Source: Xiphias gladius (Eukaryota > Chordata > Actinopteri > Istiophoriformes > Xiphiidae). From it: a DNA stretch of 64,000 nucleotides. The stretch lies in NCBI RefSeq assembly GCF_016859285.1, contig NC_053422.1, forward strand, positions 19,126,001-19,190,000, in the 5' to 3' direction. Under the pieces are notes generated by a model. It saw only the letters and a program-made list of their open reading frames with translations. It did not search any database and was not told where the DNA came from. Positions 50,850 to 63,079 of the stretch are shown piece after piece. The translations under genes were made by a program, and so were the position numbers. Numbering within the stretch: the stretch's first letter is position 1; every line of letters begins with the position of its first letter.

Positions 50850-51520
50850 TCATCATCCTGCAGTATATCTACTCTCGTTATTCACTCACTTTTCGCCAGA
50901 TCGTTGCTTCAGCTACAGTGGTAGTTAATGTTTCAGACCTCTCTAGTGTTGTACTGTTCTTGGGGAGTTATTTTGTCGTGTCGTATTCCCAGTTAATCGT
51001 TATCTTTCCTTCCTGTGCCCCCAGGATCATTACTCATCCAATACCACCTGCTACCTACAGTCTGGCCACACCATTCTCCCTCAGTTATTCCCCCTGCCCA
51101 GCTGGTCCTGCCATTCCACACGGACCCTCTGCCCTCTGCCTCAGCCAGCTACTTCCTCATTCCAACTTCAGTCCCTGCTACACCTTCAATAAGTCCTCTT
51201 CATTCCTCTATTCCAAAGTCTGTGTCTGTCAGAAAAATCTGGCCAAACATGGACCCAGCAGACTCCCACAATCTCCGCCAGGCCACTGACAACCTCCACC
51301 AAGCCCTTGCCAACTAGGTAACCCCTCGTGGTTCAGCATGACCAAATTCTCCAAGAAGTGGAGGTGACTTTAAGGGGTCTCTCGGCCAGTGTGTCTCAGA
51401 TTGAGAGCCAGTTAGACACTGCCCCCACACATCATCTCCCTTTAGTCTCCAGCACCCCAGCTCCTGTACAACCCCCTGCTTTGCTGGCTTACCTGCCAAG
51501 AGAGCCTCAATGGTGCTAGA
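50850..51520 (+). pseudogene. LTR retrotransposon fragment with decayed gag start
   Basis: From ATG 51249 the translation MDPADSHNLRQATDNLHQAL resembles the N-terminus of gag in fish Ty3/gypsy elements. It stops at TAG 51315, and the similarity resumes in another frame (RGLSASVSQIESQL near 51376, then LPREP near 51500) before ending. The 400 bases upstream are C/T-rich and may be leader or LTR sequence. No protease, reverse transcriptase or integrase follows, so this is a dead fragment. Confidence 0.55.
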
Positions 51521-51559
51521 ATGGAGATATAGTAACACACAGGTCCTTCTTACTCCAGT

Positions 51560-54500
51560 TTTCCCTTGTTTTTGTGCAACAGCCACAGACTGATTCCACA
51601 GATAAGTCCAAAATAGTTATTATATTGTCTGCCTTCAAGAGAGCCAATGTTTTCAATTCATTTTAGTGTGTTTTAAGAATTACTTAACTAAAATTTTCCC
51701 AATTTATGTATCTACCACAACGTTTTTCTTTTTTTTTTTCCCACTCAAGCTCAAACTTGTCATTTTATATCACTGTGTCATGTAGTTGTGAGCAGAGACA
51801 TTAATTGCTAATCTCCCTCTACGCGCATTAAAAGAGTTGCCAAAAAGAGTGCAAGCCTACTTCTTCTGTATCACATGAAGAAAACATACCTAAATGTTCA
51901 GTTTCTGCAGGTTAATTTTCAAAGTACAGCAATTAGTGGAAACCAACTGGCTGATTAACAGGTGAAAATAAATCTAACAACTTAATTAATGCTTTAGAAT
52001 AACGTTAGGAACAATGTTAAGTGTTTTCAATTTGTAGCTAATGAGGTAAAACATGGAAAACCATTTGTATTTTTTTTGTTTTTCATCAGGTGTTTTTGAG
52101 CCTTTCTTATATGAACCAGGCCTAGATCCCAATGGAACCTCTTCCCTACAGGGAGCCAAAAACAGAGGTGAAAACCTTGTGAAACTAGATGTTTCACAAA
52201 GTTTTATTTGTAAGTTTTGAGCCAATCCACCACTGAGTGTAATGAATTATCCATGTAACGCTTTCAAACACTGCCTAAATACAGTACATTGTGGCAGAAT
52301 ACAGTTGGTTGTGGAAGTCGCATTACAGCAGACACTCCCGCATTCAGTAAATATTCATATGGCTGTACAGGTGGTAATCTGAGCAGAGAAATATCTGTGA
52401 CCACTACATCTGTCAGTTCAGTTTGTGGTGCATCTGGCCTGTTTTGTACCGCAGCCAATATCTCTAAATAAAGACAAACTTTTTGCATCCCCAGCTCCCA
52501 CCCTCTGTTCTACACACAACACTTCCCCTCGCCAGTGCCAAGCAGCCCAAATTAAATCAGGCTTAAGTAAGATATATCTCCATCTCTGTATGCAAGGATA
52601 GACTGATCCTCGCAGCAGCGGTCTGACATTTTTCTCAGGCCGCGGGACACCTCTGAAGGATTACCTCAGTGGGAGTGGGCTGCATTACCTAGCCCATGAC
52701 GACTCACTCTATTGATAGCCATGGCAGGTACACCTCAGCAGGGAGCCCTTGTGCGGCCTGTGGAGGGAAGTGAAATGAGTATAAATTGTGGGTGTCAATT
52801 CCAAAGGGGAAAGCTGGTCATCTGTAAAAGAAAAGATGTATGAGCACATAAGGATGGGTAATTCCACTCCTCTGCCAAGAGAGGACGTGGAGAAGATGAC
52901 ATTCCCTCCTCTGGCCTGTGACGGGACTTCAGAGTTTCTTCTGGTTTTCTATTTCTCTCACTTACTCTTTCTTATTCGCTCTTTGGATTAAAAATAATTG
53001 CAAATATCCAGACTTTAGCCAAGCAGACAGTCGCACACACATGGACACACACCTTCCTATTGATTTGCCTTCTGATTTGTGAGCTGCCAAGCCGTTGTTT
53101 CTCCATGTCAGAAAGTGAAAGGAACGATGACCCAACTATCAATCAAGAGTAAGACAAAAGCAACACCTTCTTCCTCAACAGGCATGCACACTATTTGTTT
53201 GCGACGCATCGCATTCTCAAGGTCACATCAAACTGACAGCTGTGCCAAAGCAAATGTTGAACACCTTTTGATGCAGCTTTTACAAATTTGTTTAATGAGA
53301 AATTGATTTTCACTCCTCCCGTTTTTTTTTTTTTTTTTAGTGGCTGAGGCAGGCTGTCCCTCAGGCCTGGTAACAGTATGCAGTTCAGCTCCACAGGAGC
53401 AACAATCAGACAGAGAAGGAGAGCTGCTCATCCTGAGAACAGGCAGTATGAAGCAGCTCAGTGGGCAGAATGACTTACAGACAAGGCCATTCAGACGCAC
53501 ATGATGATGGCTGCAGCCTGCCTCTTCACAACCACACCAGGCTGCTTGGCTTGAACGGAAAGACCCCTCTGATGGTAATGTGTTGTAACCTAATGTTGTG
53601 GAGAAAGATGGAGCTCAGTCACCGGGGTTGAATGAAACAGTAGACAGAGAGGTGGAAAACATGTTTGAGAGTGTGAGTGATCTCATCAAAACATCAGAGG
53701 GATCAAGTACATCAGGTCTGCTCCTTTTAAGTTTGGCTGTCCGAAGAAATATGAATAAAACATGGAAGAGGTCTGAAGTAACATGGCTGCCAACCAAATG
53801 GGAGGTTTGGAATTTCTAAGCAAAACATTTATTCATGACCAGTGCAGTGAATACAAAATATTGTTTAAAGGAGGAGAGTGCTCTGACAGGAAAAGTGAAA
53901 TACAATTGATGGATCGCAGCATTATTGATTGGTTAAACACAGGGAAGTATATGCCATTGACTAAAATGCATATAAATCATCATCATTATTTCTATTCTGT
54001 AGGCTAACAGCCAATGAGGAAAAAATGCCAGGCTAAAAGGATGCCACCTTAGCTAAAAAATGCTCTTGGCCTTCTTACCCTTTCATAATAACTCATAAGA
54101 GATGGTCAAGTCTTTCTAAATTGGTTAATGAAATCTCAGATTTTACCGAGCTCAGGAAGAAGCTATTGATCCCGCTATGGGGAGGAAATCCTATATCACT
54201 GTGCCAGTTCGGATTAATCACTGGACGAGCTTTATGACATTGCTTTGCATAATGGCACCGATCACACCCTGTCTGAGAGATGTTTGGAATAAAGATGAGG
54301 GAATGATTACTCAAAGTACGGGAACAAGTGCAACAAATATCAATGAAAATGTGTTACCTGGTCACTTCAAAGGAGAGAAAATCTAGTCAAATTATTTCAC
54401 AAGTTTCTTGCCTCTTTTTCATCTCACTATTTGTCTGGTGAATAATGGGCAATCCGTGTCAGTGGTGGCTGGAATAATGTGTAATGTGTTCCAGTGAATG

Positions 54501-55930
54501 CAGTGAGGGGCTTGATTATTTTCATTCTGAGAAAATGACCCTCTTTCCTCTGTGACAAACATCTTTGATTGACCTGCCGGCTCTGCTGGGTCGTCCAGCA
54601 AATCAATGGCTTGCAGCATTCATGCTTGAAAACCTGATAGTACCTCGACTAAAGTAAAGGGAGAAAAATAAAAGACATTTTTGTTTGACGAGGAAGTGTC
54701 CCTGAACAGCCATGACTGACATGTCTTCAGACGTGAACAACTCGAGGTGCAGATTTGTCAGCTGTGATCCACGCTAAGCCCTGGCAGAATAAGCTGGGGA
54801 TTGGAGCAACTAGAAGTCCAGCTGGGGTGGATGTCTTCGCTATGACATTGTAGACTATATGACAGGCTCCTGTTCTCCTACAGACAGGGAGAATTTATGG
54901 AAATGGAAGCAGAGTGTTGAGACGGATGGGAGCTGATCATTGTCTGTGCCATGCAGCAATCAGGTGAAACCCTGCAGGGCTGAATTTAAGGCAAATGTGC
55001 ACTATAAATCTCCAGGTTTCCCTGGCCCGCCTAATGAAAACTAATAGACAGACTGTGAAAGGAGACATCCATCCTGCTAGTTTCCCGTCCAATAATGGGT
55101 TACTTTCCTGTTGATGTCGAGGTAAAGCTATAAAGTGTTTACATGCAGGTTTCTCTGGGGGGAAGTCATCTTAAAAGTAAACAAGCTCAAAACAAGGCTT
55201 CTTTAACTATTAATGTCAACTAAATATAGAAATAGATCATAGCCAGTGTTAAATATGGGGTTTATTATCTGTTTAACATATTGTGGCAAGAGAGCCTGAG
55301 GAGTAGGAAATGATACGCTTTAACTGCACAGTTTTCTGCAGTCTCTTTTAAATACAGATGACATTGTTTTTCTTGCATTTTCAGCACAGTAATTAGGTCA
55401 AACGATTTAATCAGGAATTGGGAAATTGATTTATTTCCAAATATCTGATACCGAGGTGTAAGCGCCGACGTATGTGTACATGTTGGATGTTTACGTGTGC
55501 TCCTTTGCCCTCAAAATAACATCTTTTTTCAGAGGGAAAGGGAATGGGGCCCATCCTGCTCGGAACCACAGAGAAAGAGTCGAAGAGAGAGGGGAGGAAA
55601 AGACGGAGAGACAGGGATGCTGTTGGTGATCTCAGCCTGCAGATAGGCACCACGGAGATGTTCACAAATAGAATGTGACTTTGATTTCTCACCTCATTTC
55701 ACTCTCAGCTGTCAGATAGGTTTCTGCTCAGATGACATCTCCTTTACAACGACGCGCAAAAATGTGGAACGGCTCAGAAATGAGGCAGCTGCTGCCCCAC
55801 GTGCCAGGCAGTCTCCGTGACATTATCACCTCTGCCGCTCTCCTGTGACTCAACAACACAACAACAGAAATTACAACAACAAAACTTAAGCCGCAGCCAT
55901 GCAAATAATTCACTGCACCTTTCTAAAAGC
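51560..55930. other. Gene-free stretch
   Basis: No protein-coding or RNA gene was recognised. A T-run lies at 53321-53338. Sequence at 52610-52740 (ATTACCTAGCCCATGACGAC) and at 54540-55080 is non-repetitive and could contain conserved elements. Short open frames show no family resemblance. Confidence 0.45.
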
Positions 55931-55935
55931 CCCCC

Positions 55936-55958
55936 CACACACACACACACACACACAC
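55936..55958. repeat. (CA)n microsatellite
   Basis: About eleven CA units after a C-run. Confidence 0.9.
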
Positions 55959-56154
55959 TGTTCCCCACCTCTGCATCTTTGTCTGCTTTTCTGCCCTTCC
56001 CCCAAGCAGCCGTGACCCATTTATCTCTGATGTATCAGCATCTTTGTTTTACCTGTGCAGACATGTTGATGCACAGCCGTCTACTCCCCATAGTCTCAAA
56101 CAGGAGCTCCATTGGCACTGCAGTAACTTCACAGAAAAGAAAGAGAATATGAAT

Positions 56155-56900
56155 TTTTGGGTAAGTTTTTAATATAAAAATTACATTATAATACCACTTG
56201 CTATTACAACGCCCTTTTATTATATGCTTATAACAATTGGCTTTATACAGTTGTTGAAAAGTAATTTACAAATGCTTTATAAGTCACTATTAATGAAAGT
56301 TTTAGGGTTGCCAGTTTGTGAAAGATCACATTGGTAGAAGTTTATCCTATTTGTACTGCAGTTATAAATCATCACTGTCCAATGAAAACCAAGTATAAGG
56401 GAATTTGGTGATTTAAATAGTTATGAAAAGCTGAAGGTTTCCTGGAAGTTTTCCTTAATGGGTTGAGAAATATCTCCCACTAATTAAATGAATAATGAAT
56501 AAAGAAATTAGATGATAAATGCTCAAAGCTGAAAACAAAGCTCACAAAAAGTTGATGTTTTGGAGATACATGATTTTCAGAGGACAATGATGAAATGTTG
56601 ATAATCCACTAATAAATTCTCATGGGTTAGACAAGTTCTAATAACTCATTAAGTCTGCAGTTATAAGTATTAATAACATGATAATAAATGAATTGTAGTC
56701 CAAATATGTTTTCTAGAAATATAGACCAACCAGGCAAAAGGAGTGTTCACAACCCAAATGTTGTATTATTATTGGTCCATAACTGATCTATAGTGGAAGA
56801 CAGATCTATAAAGTAGTAAATGATGTACTAACTATTAATAAATCCTTAAGTTATAACTTATAAACACTCTATAAATATCTCTTTATTAGAAAGTAGTCCC
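56155..56900. repeat. AT-rich old repeat, TAATAAAT/ATTAATAA type
   Basis: Frequent TTATAAGT, CTATTAATAAATCC and TATAAACACTCTATAAAT words indicate a decayed AT-rich repeat related to 38790-39260. Copies of this style are common in fish intergenic DNA. Exact ends were not determined. Confidence 0.35.
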
Positions 56901-56904
56901 TGCA

Positions 56905-59900
56905 GGGTACTTACTTTGACATCACATGTCAAATTTCATTGTGCTGCAGAAAAGTGTATCCATCTAACATATAGAACTAGTGTAACAAGGAGCGTAGGAT
57001 GTTCAGACACCCCTCCATGTGTTATAGATGTATAATTCACATCAAAATGTGTTAACAGTGTCTTGGATGGTGTCAGCTGAAGGTGTCCCTGGTGGAAAAT
57101 GATGAAAAACAACAACAACAACTGGCTATTTCCAGCTAACCCCAAACCTCCCATATAGTCTGCCCAGATACAATAAATAAGATTTGTGTCTTGTTCCATA
57201 ACTTCATCCCGTCTCCACTCTTGACCATGTTCTCATCTGAATCCCAGGGGTGTGGAGCAGGACTGGGGAGTGTAATCCCAAATCAGGCTGGCAGGCCGAC
57301 CGTTGCAGAGGATGGACTACTTCAAAGTGCAGTAGTCGGCCATCGATCTTTTTAGCCATCAGGGACAGCTCTGCAACACTATCCTCTAGCGCCGTCTAGT
57401 GAGAGCTTATCTGACTCCTATCTGTGATCGCCTGGCTTGGCGCTGTGTAAGAGACACCTGCGAACTGCCTCTGTCCTTGTGAGGGATTATTAGGGAAATA
57501 GAGACACCAAAACAATCTGCCCGTTGTTGCCGGACCAGGTCATTTTCAAACCTGTTAGCAGTCGCCCCCATGGTGTCATGAGGCTTATATACCACCTGCT
57601 TGGCTTGTATTCTGACCAGATCTGCTCCACTTGGCGATGAATACTATCTCAATGAGACAGCTGGGTACTGGTAACTACTCTCCAATGTTTCATCAACAGG
57701 GATTCATGTGTTATTCATTTGCCTGGGCTGCTGGCCGCTGGCCATGTAATGACTGTTGATCACTGCAGTTGTATACTGGATTGAGATTTTCGTGCTGGTA
57801 AATTCTGCTGTTCATTATTCCTCAGACATCCCTAAGCGAGGCACAGAGCTGCAGTTTAAACCATATGAATATCCTAATCAAGTCGACATCCTCAGGAACT
57901 ATAGCTGGCTTATAATCAAATTATAATCAAATTCACACGGAGTCTAAAAAGCATCATAAAACTCTGTTCAATAATTCACAGAGCAAATATGATATTACCA
58001 GGCATTGTTTATGAATCCGCAAGCCTGCCACCCATCAGTGCACACTTTTTGCCCCAGAGCAACTCTGGCTGGTCCTTCAGCTGCAGAAGTCGGAGAGGGC
58101 TGGGAGCCACAATATTAAGAAGGGAAAGCTACTTGCTGGTTCTGCAATATAAGTGTAAATATGGGCACCTTAGAACAGCTGGGTTATGAATAATGGAAGC
58201 AGGCTGCCCTTGGTATTCATGGGAGGGGGAACATTCTGCCACTCAAAAACAGAGAGAGAAAGTTCACAACCCCTTGCTGTACTTCTCTTTTCCTCAGTGC
58301 CTATTTGCAGACAAGGCCGTCAGATGCCGGTCAGAAGTGAAACAGCAGCAGCAGTCGCTGCCGGGTGCTGCAGGCCTTTGGATGAATTCACTTGTCTCTT
58401 TAACCCCCCCCCCTCCTCCTTTTTTTTCCTCAAGAGATGCCTCTCTAAAATGCTGCTGGAGCGGGATCTGTAGCTGTTTGTGACCAAAAAATAAATAGAC
58501 GACGCACTGGCTTTGCCGGCGAGCATGTGAGAATAGAAAGAGGGGTCAGGTGCTGGAGGGTGTGAGACAACACAGAGGGGCAATTTTGCAATGACGCTGC
58601 TGATCATTTCTCAAATGAAAAATGAAACATGCCCCATAGCAAACTGCAATCAAACTTAGAAGCGCTCCAGAGGGAAAAATATGTTTTCTTCATACTCTTG
58701 TTTCTTAAAGCCTTCTACACTGTCTACATTGTTTGCTTTGTTTTTTTCCATTAACTGATTACTGTCTCAGTTCTGAAGTACTGTTTGTGCTCTGCTGGAT
58801 AGGTTACCTCAAGCCAGCGGCGTCAGCTGTCTCATTAGACAGTAGTTAGTGACACTGGGCTGAGGTGTAAAGACAGGATGATTATAGATGACTTCTGGTA
58901 GGTTGCGGTTGGAAGTGGTCATTCAGGCTCCTTTGACTAAGGGAACTTGAGGTCTGTTTGAACAACAGCAGCAACATGCTGGATCATGCTTTCCAAAACA
59001 CAGCTATGTCAGTGTAGAATGTATCCAAGGCTGCTGAAGTGCACAGAATTAACAGTACTAAAGAAAAAAGTCACTGACTCGGTGAGTAAAGCAGATACAG
59101 TAGATCAAAAACCCTGCTCGGATACTCTCACTGCTACATATCCATGTTTTGCAATTAACTTTTGTGGTGTACCCAGTTCCCTTCAGCCTTTCTCATTTAC
59201 TTCTCCCTATACAGTGACTTCCGATGGAGGAAAGGCACCGACTTCTGTATTTTCAGCTGTGAGTAGGTGAAGAAGACAAAAAAAATCGAAGGACAGAAGG
59301 AAGAGAATAAACCTAAAGTTATGTCACTTTCAGGAGTGCCCCAGATATGTAACACACACATGGTCATTAGCTCTTGGTACTGCGTTTTTTTTAGGGTAAA
59401 ATTTGATCTTTAACATTATATTTATACCTTAAAACACAAGTTTGAATTTGCAAGTTTTGAGAGGGAGGATGTCTTTTTATGCTTTTCGAGTTGTCCAGTG
59501 GGATTAATACTGTATATCAGGAGGCTATGCAGGTGGTTTTTGGTCACATATAGAGTGTATTGTGGGATTTATAAAGATGTTGTTGGCTGCTAGCTGTAAA
59601 GTTTTCCTATAGGGATCAATTATCATGGTGAAAAAAACTGGATGACATTAATATTTTATTGAAGTTCTTATTACACTGACTCAAGGGTAAAATTTCCTCT
59701 AAGGATGAGGGGAACATAAAGTATCACCCTCACTTTTTAAAATCCTGTTTCACCAGTTTGATTGATTGATTTGCTCATAACAAATATCTCTAAAAAAAAG
59801 TGTCCTCTGACTGTCCAGCTGGCATAATCAAGACGGCAGAAGAGAGGAGCAGTGAGTGCTTAATGACCCCAGGTTTCACCTCTCAGGCTACACACAATCC

Positions 59901-60870
59901 ACCCAGCCTTACTGGTGGAGGTTGTAGGAGCCATATGCAGCCTGAGAGGAAAACTGCCAGATGCTCTTCTTCATGTTTTTAAAAAAAAAAATCATGTATT
60001 CTGGTTTTTTTTTAAATTTACATTTAATACCCTCCTAAAAAAGATGAAGATAAGATGGTTAAGGGTAGTGCTCTTTGTAGTACAGATTAAATATAGGGTT
60101 AGTGCATTAATAAGCAATTAACATAGAATTTTTTTGTAATTATCATAAAAGCAGCCGTAACAGCTGTAACAGCTGTACTAGTTAGTATAAATGCCAGTTG
60201 GGTGGCTGTTTTTCTTATCCTGAAGAAGGCTGTAATGAGTGTATAGCTTTTCATACTCCTTTTTTATTATCACAAAACAACAAGGTTAGTCATAATCTGT
60301 TATTTGCTAGACTGATGTAAACAAACAAATGCAGGAAATAGCTATCATTTTTTTTTCTTTTTTGAAAAAAATTCCAAATTCGTTGTGTCCCTCCTACGAC
60401 TGAAACCAAACCTACACTCCTGCTCTGATATATTTATTACATTCATTTTGCCTCACTGTGTGTGTCTGTGTGTGAGTTTTTTGTATGCAGCCAGTGAGGT
60501 GGAAGGAAACAGACAAGAATTTGTCATTTCCATTGAGGACAAAAAAAAAAAAACTAACCAAACACGATGTCCAAATAAGTTTCCGCAATTTGAATGTTCA
60601 TCGATCTCTTAATAGCTTTTGTCTAATCACGCATTCATCAACAAACTGAGACATTATTTTAGTCCAATTACTTTGTGAATGTCTGCAGCTGCTTTGTTTC
60701 CCCCACAGGTAGATAAATAGTTTCTGTCCTTCATTTCATCCATAACAATTATCACTTGTCTTTAATATTGGGCTACGAGAGCAAAAGGAAGATACAGATG
60801 CATTTTGCAGTGACTGCATTAGCCGGCTCTGAAAGCTATGGCTGGTAATATGATTTGTAAGAGGAGCATA
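56905..60870. other. Gene-free stretch
   Basis: No exon or RNA gene is supported. Minor features are C/T-rich sequence at 58404-58432 and A/T homopolymers near 59980 and 60350. The remainder looks like ordinary intergenic DNA. Confidence 0.45.
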
Positions 60871-61110
60871 AGATGTAACATCCCATTGCGGCTGACACAC
60901 TGGAATACAGAGTCAAGCGATTAACAGAGAAATCATGCATGAGTGAGCTTGCTTACCAATCTGCCCTGTGTATTAGCCATAACATCCATATATTAAAGCT
61001 TGCTGAGCCTAATGAACATCCTGCTCTTATTGATGATCCCATTGTTGTGTGGAGGAATTTACATAATCACTACTTAACTCAGATTAAATTTAGCGCCATT
61101 AAAAACATAC
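60770..61110. promoter_or_regulatory. Candidate conserved non-coding element
   Basis: A non-repetitive stretch lacks simple sequence and is rich in words typical of vertebrate enhancers: GAGCCTAATGAACATCC, ATTTACATAATCAC, CGATTAACAG, TTAGCGCCATTAAAAAC. It has one open frame with no family match. The call rests on composition and motifs only. Confidence 0.3.
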
Positions 61111-61846
61111 CTCTGTTTTGCTTCACTTTAGCTGAGATGCTAATATTGTCTCATATATGTGTTTGTATTGTTATGTATTTTGAGAACAGTTAAAAAAAAA
61201 CAGTTTTCCTTTAAATCAATTTTTTTTTAAATAAATTGCACACAGTGGAGTACAAAGTGGGTTTTTTTTTTAGTTTTTTTTTTTTTTTCTCCGCTTTCTG
61301 CTCCCTGTGTCGCATCATCATTATATCTTGCAATTTTTCTGCTGAGACAGGGACTTGCAGAGTGTTTTTATGTTCTGGGGGGTGGAGAAGGTGGAGGACG
61401 ATGAGGAGGAAGGAAGCAGAGAGATAATAGTTTGAAGGATATGTCAGTGTTAGGCAGGCTTCAGAAAACATCAGGGCAGCATTCAGAGATAAAAACAGGT
61501 ATACCACCCTATCATGTCGTCGGAGCAACTGTGCTTTGATATGTTTTAAGAAATCCATTGATGTCTCTGACAGCACTTTCTCCCTTTTTTTTCCTTCCCC
61601 CTGTAAAGACAGAGGGAGGGGGAGGAAATTTAACTTTACTTTATTCGTTGCAAATTTTGTTACAAATTTCCAGCAAATCATATGTTAAATTACATATAAG
61701 TATTCCATCGACTTTATTGCCATAACTAAAATACAGATAAAGGTGGTATAAGCTCATGATTTCCTCTGAATTTCAGTGAACTGAAAGCTGTGGTGAGTGC
61801 AAAATTCAGACGGGTTCACACTCAAACACCAGTACAGTGGTCCTGA

Positions 61847-62600
61847 GAGCTCAACACATTACGACATAAGAAAAGACGTTCAAATAGACAATACACAAGC
61901 ACGTGAGAAAAACAACTTCACTAATTTGACAACACATGCAAAGCAAATAGGAGAGAAAAAAAATGCGGCAAAGAAATAAAACACGGGCAAATTAAGAATC
62001 GTCTGACAACACGATATGCATTATAAAGAAGCGCACTACAAACACTGATAATACAACCAGATAGAGAAAACATAACAAAAAACAATAACCACTGCAAATA
62101 CAGAAATGTGATGCAAATACAGAATACACAAGCAAATACGGAGCACTGAAGGTGACTACCTCCCATTGGTGCTGGAAAATGACAGATTTAAATTTACCTC
62201 AGTTTTAGCATTCAGATTGCAAGATCCATATACTGTTGCTACTATTGATATCTGCTATACACTTGGTGTACTGCAAATGTTTATAGAATATATACAGTAA
62301 TGTACACGCTAACATAGCCTTTACATGATAAAGGCTAACTTAACCTTTATCATGTAAATAACTCCATGAGCCAAAAACCATGGCATCAACTCAATGCTCA
62401 GGAGTGTTCATCATTTTTTTTTTTGCTTTGTAACTCACTTTGGTTTTCTTCTATATTTGTCTGTGTTTTCAGTATTTGGTTCTACATATGATTGTTCTCT
62501 GTGTATTAAGAACACGTCATATTTCTGCAGATGTTTCCTTTATTTGCTTGAGTTTTGTCTAAGTTGTGTGTGTTTTCTTTAGTTGCAGCGTGTTGAGCTG
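61847..62600. mobile_element. Non-autonomous DNA transposon with long imperfect inverted ends
   Basis: The left end begins GAGCTCAACACATTACGAC. The reverse complement of the right end (62600 leftward) begins CAGCTCAACACGCTGCAACT. Both halves continue in A/C-rich words such as ACACAAGCA and GCAAATA on the facing strands (for example CAAGCAAATAC on the left, GTATTTGCTTG-like words on the right). The unit of about 750 bases has no coding capacity. I recall this end sequence from percomorph intergenic repeats. Confidence 0.55.
62315..62358. other. Two overlapping, mutually exclusive hairpins
   Basis: Hairpin 1: TAGCCTTTA (62315-62323) with TAAAGGCTA (62329-62337), 9-bp stem and 5-base loop. Hairpin 2: TTTACATGATAAAGG (62320-62334) with CCTTTATCATGTAAA (62344-62358), 15-bp perfect stem and 9-base loop. 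They share bases 62320-62334, so only one can form at a time. Confidence 0.8.
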
Positions 62601-62951
62601 TATATCAACCCTAAAGAAAGAACATGGTTGATATGGTTACATTGTAATTGTAAAGAAGATGGCAAATGCTGCTCAATATTAATGAATTGAATCTTACGGT
62701 TATGAAAATGGGAAAGATGAGAGATTATATGAAATATGTCATATACTGTTTATTGTCAGCAGTTAACAGTAATGTGCTGGTAGAGCGCTAGAGAGATAGT
62801 ATTCACATTTTTTTTTCTTTGGCACAAAATAATTTTTTTGCTGTGGGATAATATTTCTGATGTTACTGTCAGTGAACTCATTTCAGCTCTTCAAGTTTTC
62901 AGACACAGTCAGGCACCCAAGCACATCATTATAAAACCATACATGCTCCAC

Positions 62952-62952
<1 letters not shown>

Positions 62953-62992
<40 letters not shown>
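62953..62992. repeat. (CA)n microsatellite
   Basis: About 20 CA units, followed at 63027-63075 by interrupted CACACAGA units. Confidence 0.92.
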
Positions 62993-62999
<7 letters not shown>

Positions 63000-63079
63000 A
63001 GGACACAGGGATGCATTATTACACTTGCATACACAGACACACACACAGACACACACAGACACATACAAACACACAATGG

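Noticed and set aside
50786..51289. 167-codon open frame
   Set aside because: It covers C/T-rich retroelement leader sequence in a frame different from the gag-like one; no domain is seen.
61211..61681. 156-codon minus-strand open frame
   Set aside because: It is Lys-run and low-complexity at one end, has no family resemblance and lies in A/T homopolymer sequence.
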